Assembly (NCBI GenBank): GCA_007121695.1
Contig: SKKC01000174.1
Coordinates: 1 to 6,463, forward strand
Direction of reading: 5' to 3'
DNA from: Spirochaetales bacterium
GTDB taxonomy: Bacteria > Spirochaetota > Spirochaetia > DSM-27196 > SKKC01
Length of the DNA: 6,463 nucleotides
Positions 1-3,810 of this stretch are shown here, in pieces (the first letter of the stretch is position 1; the number at the start of each line of letters is the position of its first letter). Position numbers and translations under genes: made by a program. The notes below the pieces were generated by a model. It did not search any database. It saw only the letters and a program-made list of their open reading frames with translations, and had not been told where the DNA came from.

Positions 1-153
1 ATCCGCCGCTACCGCACCGAGCGGGTCGACGACGGCGTGGGCGGCCACGAGGGCGTGTTCTTGATGTGCACGTTCTGGCTCGTGGACGTGCTGGCCATGC
101 AGGGCCGCTACGACGAGGCCTCGGCGCTGTTCGAGTCCCTGCTGGGCGTCTGA
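1..153 (+). CDS. GH15 family glycoside hydrolase (glucoamylase/trehalase type), fragment cut at both ends
   Basis: This is the last 50 codons of a frame that enters from the left edge and stops at TGA 151-153. The translation contains D-D-G-V-G-G-H-E-G-V-F-L, then C-T-F-W-L-V-D-V-L-A, then G-R-Y-D-E-A-S-A-L-F. This matches the block near the C-terminus of bacterial GH15 enzymes (usually about 600-650 aa), which hydrolyse alpha-glucosidic bonds in starch oligomers or trehalose. In the family the chain goes on after this helix for about 50 residues, ending near a G-N-F-P-Q-A-F-S/T-H motif. Here it stops directly after L-L-G-V. GC is 70% over the 150 coding bases, above the rest of the window. 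The stop codon lies on the putative junction and is probably supplied by the foreign flank, so it is unlikely to be the native end. The family call is from recalled motifs; the exact substrate cannot be told. Confidence 0.72.
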   Translation: MRRYRTERVDDGVGGHEGVFLMCTFWLVDVLAMQGRYDEASALFESLLGV

Positions 154-160
154 GTACTCG
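148..160. other. Junction between unrelated sequences
   Basis: Three signals change at the same place. The plus-strand GH15 frame ends prematurely at 151-153. The minus-strand gene starting at 288 stops making protein sense here. Base composition drops from about 70% GC to a lower value. An 8-bp palindrome GAGTACTC (152-159) and a 7-bp inverted repeat GTACTCG (154-160) / CGAGTAC (177-183) sit exactly at the seam. No transposase, target-site duplication, tRNA or att-like core is visible. The position is good to about 10 bases; whether it is a real recombination point or an assembly or amplification chimera cannot be decided from one window. Confidence 0.6.
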
Positions 161-288
161 TCCTGTCTGTCCTCTTCGAGTACGGTCTCACCCTGGGGCT
201 GCATTGACCGCGACAGTTCATCGAGCAGCTCGGAGCGTTCATCGTCGGAGATCTCGGACACAAGACGGTCAAAGGTGGAACTGTTCAC
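151..288 (-). CDS. 5' fragment of an unrecognised gene, possibly a spirochaetal DUF5312-like protein
   Basis: Reading leftward from GTG at 288-286, about 46 codons look like a native N-terminus: S-T-F-D-R-L-V-S-E-I-S-D-D-E-R-S-E-L-L, then an acidic linker with E-E-D-R-Q-D-E-Y. The start is supported by GGAG 10 nt upstream and a promoter-like pair at 346-318. Left of about 151 the frame stays open to the window edge, but only as antisense of the GH15 codons (rich in Q, R, A, H), so that part is not believable protein. The gene therefore seems to lose everything after its first 45 or so residues. No signal peptide or membrane segment is visible. The pattern resembles the start of spirochaetal proteins of unknown function (Pfam DUF5312 as I remember it); this is unverified and no function is proposed. 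It is divergent from the leuA leader. Confidence 0.5.
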
Positions 289-303
289 ACGTGTCGTGCT
301 CCG

Positions 304-360
304 GTACACATACTGTAATAGTAGAATTACGGAACGTACTGGTCAAACACCCTTGTGTAC
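304..360. repeat. Spaced inverted repeat GTACACA / TGTGTAC flanking the minus-strand promoter
   Basis: GTACACA (304-310) and TGTGTAC (354-360) are perfect 7-bp inverted copies, 43 bp apart, bracketing the -35 and -10 at 346-318. An 8-bp direct repeat TCCGGTAC also occurs at 300-307 and 377-384, on either side of the same region. Sites of this kind can bind regulators of divergent promoters, but short repeats arise by chance and no known operator consensus is recognised. Confidence 0.25.
318..346 (-). promoter_or_regulatory. Sigma70-type promoter for the minus-strand gene at 288
   Basis: On the minus strand, TTGACC (346-341, 5/6 to the -35 consensus) is followed after exactly 17 nt by TACTAT (323-318, 4/6 to the -10 consensus). 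Transcription would start near 311, giving a short untranslated leader with GGAG and then the GTG at 288-286. A dyad GTAAT (315-319) / ATTAC (326-330) overlaps the -10 and could be an operator. Confidence 0.5.
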
Positions 361-368
361 GACTCATG

Positions 369-418
369 TATAAAAATCCGGTACGTGCCTTGACATGCAC
401 GCACAGAAGTGGAAAATC
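369..418 (+). promoter_or_regulatory. Candidate promoter(s) for the leuA leader transcript
   Basis: Two weak options are visible. (a) TATAAA at 369-374 is a good -10 (5/6), but there is no convincing -35 at the right distance; TGGTCA at 340-345 is too far. It would start RNA near 381, about 48 nt before the leader ATG. (b) TTGACA at 390-395 is a perfect -35, with GAAAAT (412-417) or AAAATC (413-418) 16-17 nt on. It would start RNA near 424 and make the leader peptide almost leaderless. The region is AT-rich relative to its flanks. A transcript must start here or further upstream for the terminator at 558-595 to act on leuA. Confidence 0.35.
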
Positions 419-428
419 TGTATCCGAA

Positions 429-524
429 ATGACTGCTGTGTATCAGTTCGGTATCGCACTACTATCCGGTCTCATTATTCTATCCCGTACGGGGGTAGCC
501 GGGTGGGGAGCGCACCATCGATAG
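429..524 (+). CDS. Candidate Leu/Ile-rich leader peptide of the leuA-cimA operon (31 aa)
   Basis: ATG 429 to TAG 522-524 encodes 31 residues. The core A-L-L-S-G-L-I-I-L-S (residues 10-19) holds all four Leu and two of the three Ile. Leu codons are CTA (459-461), CTA (462-464), CTC (471-473) and CTA (480-482). CTA is absent from the 513 codons of leuA and found only twice in cimA. The stop lies 34 nt before the first arm of the terminator at 558-595, and that terminator ends 40 nt before leuA. Known leucine leaders of enterobacteria have the same logic: tandem Leu codons, including rare CUA, whose slow translation prevents termination. The ribosome binding site is weak (GAAGTGG at 406-412 is rather far), and an in-frame ATG at 366 lacks one too, so the exact start is uncertain. 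The peptide is expected to act only by being translated. Confidence 0.55.
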   Translation: MTAVYQFGIALLSGLIILSRTGVAGWGAHHR

Positions 525-562
525 AGCGCAGGCGTAGCAGCCGGGCTCTTCGAAATGAAGCC
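462..562 (+). promoter_or_regulatory. Candidate pause hairpin and antiterminator segments of the attenuator
   Basis: Hand-folding gives possible competing structures. CTATCCGG (462-469), which overlaps the second CTA codon, can pair with CCGGGTGG (499-506) using two G-U pairs. CGGGGG (490-495) can pair with CCCCCG (569-574) in the terminator hairpin, or GGGGAG (505-510) with TTCCCC (567-572). Close to the terminator, CTTC (548-551) pairs with GAAG (557-560) around a 5-nt loop, with GG (544-545) / CC (561-562) beyond a bulge; this uses part of the terminator's first arm. Such mutually exclusive pairings are what attenuation needs, but they are short and no energies were computed. Confidence 0.3.
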
Positions 563-595
563 GTTCTTCCCCCGCGGGAGAACGGCTTTTTTTTT
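558..595 (+). terminator. Intrinsic terminator (attenuator) upstream of leuA
   Basis: AAGCCGTTCT (558-567) and AGAACGGCTT (579-588) form a perfect 10-bp stem. Inside it CCC (569-571) can pair with GGG (576-578) around a CCGC loop, leaving T568 bulged. The right arm runs straight into nine T (587-595), seven of them beyond the stem. This is a textbook rho-independent terminator. It points toward leuA and ends 40 nt before its ATG, with no complete gene other than the leader peptide upstream on this strand, so its natural role is to control read-through into leuA-cimA. Confidence 0.88.
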
Positions 596-624
596 GATGC
601 ATGGCTGCACTCGATGTCAGGAAC

Positions 625-630
625 AGGAGG
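625..630 (+). promoter_or_regulatory. Strong Shine-Dalgarno of leuA
   Basis: AGGAGG lies 5 nt before ATG 636 and fixes the leuA start. Upstream in-frame ATGs at 555 and 597 lack such a site, and the first sits at the edge of the terminator hairpin. Confidence 0.88.
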
Positions 631-635
631 TTTCA

Positions 636-2177
636 ATGGAAAAGGTCGATATTTTCGATACGACGTTGCGCGACGGCGAGCAGAGTCCCGGTGCTTCCAT
701 GGACGTGGAGCAGAAGTTCGAAATTGCTCTGCAGCTCGAGCGTCTCGGGGCGGACATTATTGAAGCGGGATTTCCCGTGAGTTCTCCCGCGCAGTTCAAT
801 GCCTGCAAACTGATTTCCGAACGGGTTCGCGGGCTGAAGGTAGCGGCACTCGCTCGAAGCAACGTGAAGGACCTCGATGCAGCGATCGAAGCAACGAAGG
901 CAGCCGCGCACCCCCGCATACATACCTTCATTGGATCGTCTCCGATTCACATGGAATACAAACTCAAGAAGTCTCCCGACGAAGTCGTGGAAATGGCACG
1001 TAACGCGGTTCGATACGCCCGATCGAAGGTTGCCGAAGTCGAGTTCTCCCCGGAAGACGCGACCCGGAGCGATCTCGAGTTCCTGTACCGCCTCATCGAG
1101 GTGGTAATTGACGAAGGGGCCAGCGTCATCAACATACCCGACACAGTTGGCTACTCGGTGCCTGACGAAATACATCACATTATTACGAGCATTCGCAGTA
1201 ACGTTCCAAACATAGACAAGGCCACGCTTTCCATACACTGCCACAACGACCTTGGACTTGCCGTTGCCAATACACTTGCCGGTATACAGGCAGGCTGCCG
1301 TCAGGCAGAAGTCACCATTAACGGGATTGGAGAGCGCGCAGGGAACGCCAGCCTCGAAGAACTGGTCATGGCCATGAACGTGCGCAGGGAACTGCTCGGT
1401 TTCGAGACGCGGGTGAATACCACCCACATTTACAATTCCTGCCGAATGCTCTCGAGCATGATCGGCTTTCCCATCGCACGGAACAAGGCCGTCGTCGGAG
1501 AAAATGCATTCTCTCATGAAGCCGGTATTCATCAGCATGGCGTTCTCGCAAACCGAAGTACCTACGAAATCATGACTCCCGAATCGGTCGGGCGGGACGC
1601 GTCTAAAATCGTACTTGGACGCCACTCCGGCATGCACGGATTCAGGGGACGGCTGACTGAACTGGGAATCACGCTCGACGAAGACGAACTGAAACGCGCC
1701 TACGAGCGTTTCGCGCAGGTGGCCGACCGGAAACGGGAGGTTTTCGACGAAGACCTCTTTGCGATCGTGAGCGACGAGCTTGGCCATCAGACCAGCGGCT
1801 ATTCCCTCGACTACTTCAGCATTACCAGTGGGAATGTCCACGTTCCGACGGCGGGAGTGCGATTGCGCCTGGACGGCGGGGAACCTCTTGAAGAGGCTGC
1901 AACGGGCGATGGACCGGTGGACGCCGTCTTCAAGGCGATAGACCGTATCATTCAGATACCGGCGCGTCTGGTCGAGTACAACGTTCACGCCGTTACGCCG
2001 GGAAAGCAGGCAATGGGAGAGGTAAGCGTATCGCTCGAAATCGACGGTGTACGGGCAACCGGCCACGGTAGTTCCACTGACATTCTCGAAGCGAGCGCAC
2101 GTGCGTACGTGAACGCACATAATCGGTACAATGCAATCAAAAACATAAAGGAGCAGCGGGAGCTGCATAGCGTATGA
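636..2177 (+). CDS. leuA: 2-isopropylmalate synthase
   Basis: This cytoplasmic enzyme joins acetyl-CoA and 2-oxoisovalerate to give 2-isopropylmalate, the committed step of leucine synthesis. It has 513 aa, the normal size for the bacterial LeuA type. The HMGL-like TIM barrel (about 4-270) shows D-T-T-L-R-D-G-E-Q (8-16), H-C-H-N-D-L-G-L-A (201-209) and G-I-G-E-R-A-G-N (230-237). D13, H201, H203 and N237 are the expected divalent metal ligands, by family knowledge. H-E-A-G-I-H-Q-H-G (294-302) marks the linker that reaches the active site. The C-terminal part (about 375-510), with S-L-D-Y-F-S-I-T-S-G and a G-D-G-P-V-D-A loop, is the LeuA dimer domain that binds leucine for feedback inhibition. 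The stop overlaps the next start by ATGA, so the pair is translationally coupled. Transcription is probably controlled by the attenuator at 429-595. No damage to key residues is seen. A homocitrate or citramalate synthase is less likely given the LeuA-like motifs and the leucine leader. Confidence 0.92.
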   Translation: MEKVDIFDTTLRDGEQSPGASMDVEQKFEIALQLERLGADIIEAGFPVSSPAQFNACKLISERVRGLKVAALARSNVKDLDAAIEATKAAAHPRIHTFIGSSPIHMEYKLKKSPDEVVEMARNAVRYARSKVAEVEFSPEDATRSDLEFLYRLIEVVIDEGASVINIPDTVGYSVPDEIHHIITSIRSNVPNIDKATLSIHCHNDLGLAVANTLAGIQAGCRQAEVTINGIGERAGNASLEELVMAMNVRRELLGFETRVNTTHIYNSCRMLSSMIGFPIARNKAVVGENAFSHEAGIHQHGVLANRSTYEIMTPESVGRDASKIVLGRHSGMHGFRGRLTELGITLDEDELKRAYERFAQVADRKREVFDEDLFAIVSDELGHQTSGYSLDYFSITSGNVHVPTAGVRLRLDGGEPLEEAATGDGPVDAVFKAIDRIIQIPARLVEYNVHAVTPGKQAMGEVSVSLEIDGVRATGHGSSTDILEASARAYVNAHNRYNAIKNIKEQRELHSV

Positions 2178-3763
2178 GTGAATCACAGACAGATCTATCG
2201 CAGGTTTTCATGTACGACACGACCTTGCGTGACGGCATGCAGGGTATCGAGATCAACTTCTCGCTTGAAGACAAGCTTGCGATCGCACACGCACTGGACG
2301 ACGCGGGCATAGACTTCATCGAGGGTGGATTCCCCATGTCGAACGAAAAGGAAGCGGCGTTTTTTGCCCGGGTAAAACACGAACACTTCAAACACGCGAG
2401 CATCGTCGCGTTCGGTTCGACCCGTGCCCCGGGCCATGCAGCAAAGGACGACTCGCACATGCGGGCCCTCGTGGAAGCCGAAACACCGTACGTTATTGTC
2501 GTCGGCAAGACATGGAAGGCCCACGTCGACAAGGTGTTACGGTGCAGCTACGAAGAAAATCTGGAAATGATTCACGATTCTCTCAGTTTCCTGCGTTCGG
2601 AAGGACGGCGTGTGTTTTTTGACTGCGAGCATTTTTTCGATGGCTTCAAGGACGACCCGGCATACGCCAGACAGGTCGTCCAGACCGCGTTTGACGCAGG
2701 CGCGGAGTCGGTTGTTCTGTGCGACACAAATGGTGGCACCCTGCCCTCTGACGTCATTGCGGCGTATGAGGCAATGCCCGCCGGAGTGCCGCTGGGTGGC
2801 CACTTTCATAACGACTGCGGCACTGCGGTTGCCAACAGCCTTGCCGCCATCGAGGCGGGAGCAACGCAGATACAGGGAACAATCAACGGATGGGGCGAAC
2901 GCTGCGGCAACGCGAATCTGTGCGCCATTATCCCGAATGTCATTCTGAAAATGAAGCGTCCCACGACAGCCACGCCGTATCTTTCCCACCTGACACCGCT
3001 GTCGAGATTCGTCGCCGAAAAAGCGAACATAATCCCCGACAAACGGCAGCCCTACGTCGGCATCGCCGCGTTCAGCCATAAGGCTGGACAGCACGCAGAT
3101 GTGATCGCGAAAGAAGGCAGACTCATGGAGCACATCGACGGTTCACTCGTCGGAAACGAACGTCAGGTGCTTCTGAGCGAACTCGCTGGACGGTCCACCA
3201 TCGTCGACAAGCTCAAGCCCTACGGTGCGTTCGACAAAAAAAGCCCTGAAGTTGGGACACTACTTGAAACACTGAAATCGCGCGAGAAAGACGGCTACGA
3301 GTACGAAGCTGCGGAAGCGAGTTTCGATATACTCATGAGAAAGACAATCGGACAGTATCGTCAGCTCGTTGAGCTGAAAAACTACCATCTCGAGACCTAT
3401 AAAACTGCCGATACCGAGAGCAAAACCGTGGGGCGCATGTTTCTCACGAGTGACGCGAAGGAAATAATGGGGGCTGCCGTCGGCGTCGGACCAGTCGAAA
3501 CGCTCGACGAGGCGCTGAGAGATGCTTTGCGCGCGCACCATCCCTGGCTCTCCAGAATACACCTCGTGGACTACCGCGTCCGGGTTCTGAACCCGGAGCG
3601 CGAAACAGCGGCAAAAGTGCGGGTGTTTATCAGCTCGAGCGACCACACGCATACCTGGGATACGGTCGGTGTACACGAAAACATCGTCGAGGCAAGCTGG
3701 GAAGCGCTTGTCGACAGTCTGGAGTACTACTACAACACCTACGTCGGATCAGACGGATCCTGA
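2174..3763 (+). CDS. cimA: Citramalate synthase (CimA/TIGR00977 type)
   Basis: The protein has 529 aa, the usual length of this family, which condenses pyruvate and acetyl-CoA to (R)-citramalate, feeding the LeuCD/LeuB steps to 2-oxobutyrate and isoleucine without threonine. The barrel carries Y-D-T-T-L-R-D-G-M-Q (14-23), I-E-G-G-F-P-M-S-N (49-57), the family block V-A-F-G-S-T-R (78-84), F-D-C-E-H-F-F-D-G (149-157), L-C-D-T-N-G-G-T-L (182-190), G-H-F-H-N-D (209-214) and G-W-G-E-R-C-G-N-A-N-L-C (239-250). D20, H210, H212 and N246 are the expected metal ligands. The C-terminal LeuA-like regulatory domain (about 380-520) ends with T-V-G-V-H-E-N-I-V-E-A-S-W. The start is the ATG of the ATGA overlap with leuA, with GGGAG 11 nt before it. 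Odd points are F-S-H-K-A-G-Q-H-A-D-V-I (300-311), where typical members as I recall read A-H-K-G-G-I-H-V-S-A-V, and G-F-P-M in place of G-W-P-G. The substrate is inferred from family, not proven. Confidence 0.85.
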   Translation: MSESQTDLSQVFMYDTTLRDGMQGIEINFSLEDKLAIAHALDDAGIDFIEGGFPMSNEKEAAFFARVKHEHFKHASIVAFGSTRAPGHAAKDDSHMRALVEAETPYVIVVGKTWKAHVDKVLRCSYEENLEMIHDSLSFLRSEGRRVFFDCEHFFDGFKDDPAYARQVVQTAFDAGAESVVLCDTNGGTLPSDVIAAYEAMPAGVPLGGHFHNDCGTAVANSLAAIEAGATQIQGTINGWGERCGNANLCAIIPNVILKMKRPTTATPYLSHLTPLSRFVAEKANIIPDKRQPYVGIAAFSHKAGQHADVIAKEGRLMEHIDGSLVGNERQVLLSELAGRSTIVDKLKPYGAFDKKSPEVGTLLETLKSREKDGYEYEAAEASFDILMRKTIGQYRQLVELKNYHLETYKTADTESKTVGRMFLTSDAKEIMGAAVGVGPVETLDEALRDALRAHHPWLSRIHLVDYRVRVLNPERETAAKVRVFISSSDHTHTWDTVGVHENIVEASWEALVDSLEYYYNTYVGSDGS

Positions 3764-3789
3764 GGCACCACCGGGGGGCTAAGCTACGT

Positions 3790-3810
3790 CCGGGGCGCTT
3801 CAGGCCCCGG
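3790..3810. terminator. GC-rich hairpin between convergent cimA and carB
   Basis: CCGGGGC (3790-3796) and GCCCCGG (3804-3810) form a perfect 7-bp stem with a 7-nt loop that contains part of the carB stop codon (3800-3802). The gap between the two stop codons is only 36 bp, so one symmetric hairpin could serve both strands. There is no T-run after it in either direction, so it is not a standard intrinsic terminator; it may only protect or slow RNA ends. Confidence 0.4.

Noticed and set aside
154..183. Inverted repeat GTACTCG / CGAGTAC as a terminator of the GH15 gene
   Set aside because: The arms are 16 nt apart, there is no T-run, and the right arm lies in the coding part of the minus-strand gene.
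66..524. A 152-codon plus-strand open frame ending at 524
   Set aside because: Its first part is an out-of-frame shadow of GH15 and it crosses the junction; only its last 31 codons (429-524) make sense as a leader peptide.
555..635. Earlier in-frame starts for leuA at 555 and 597
   Set aside because: They have no Shine-Dalgarno, the first abuts the terminator hairpin and would add residues encoded by its stem and T-run, while 636 has AGGAGG 5 nt before it and matches the family start.
300..635. T-box or other riboswitch in the leuA leader
   Set aside because: No T-box core sequence or other riboswitch consensus was recognised; the short Leu/Ile-rich frame explains the terminator better.
633..2186. 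A 517-codon open frame on the minus strand, antisense to leuA
   Set aside because: It mirrors a strongly supported leuA gene, has no recognisable motifs and its composition is that of a shadow frame in GC-biased coding DNA.
2537..3133. A 198-codon minus-strand frame within cimA
   Set aside because: It is antisense to conserved CimA motifs, with no start signals and no recognisable domain.
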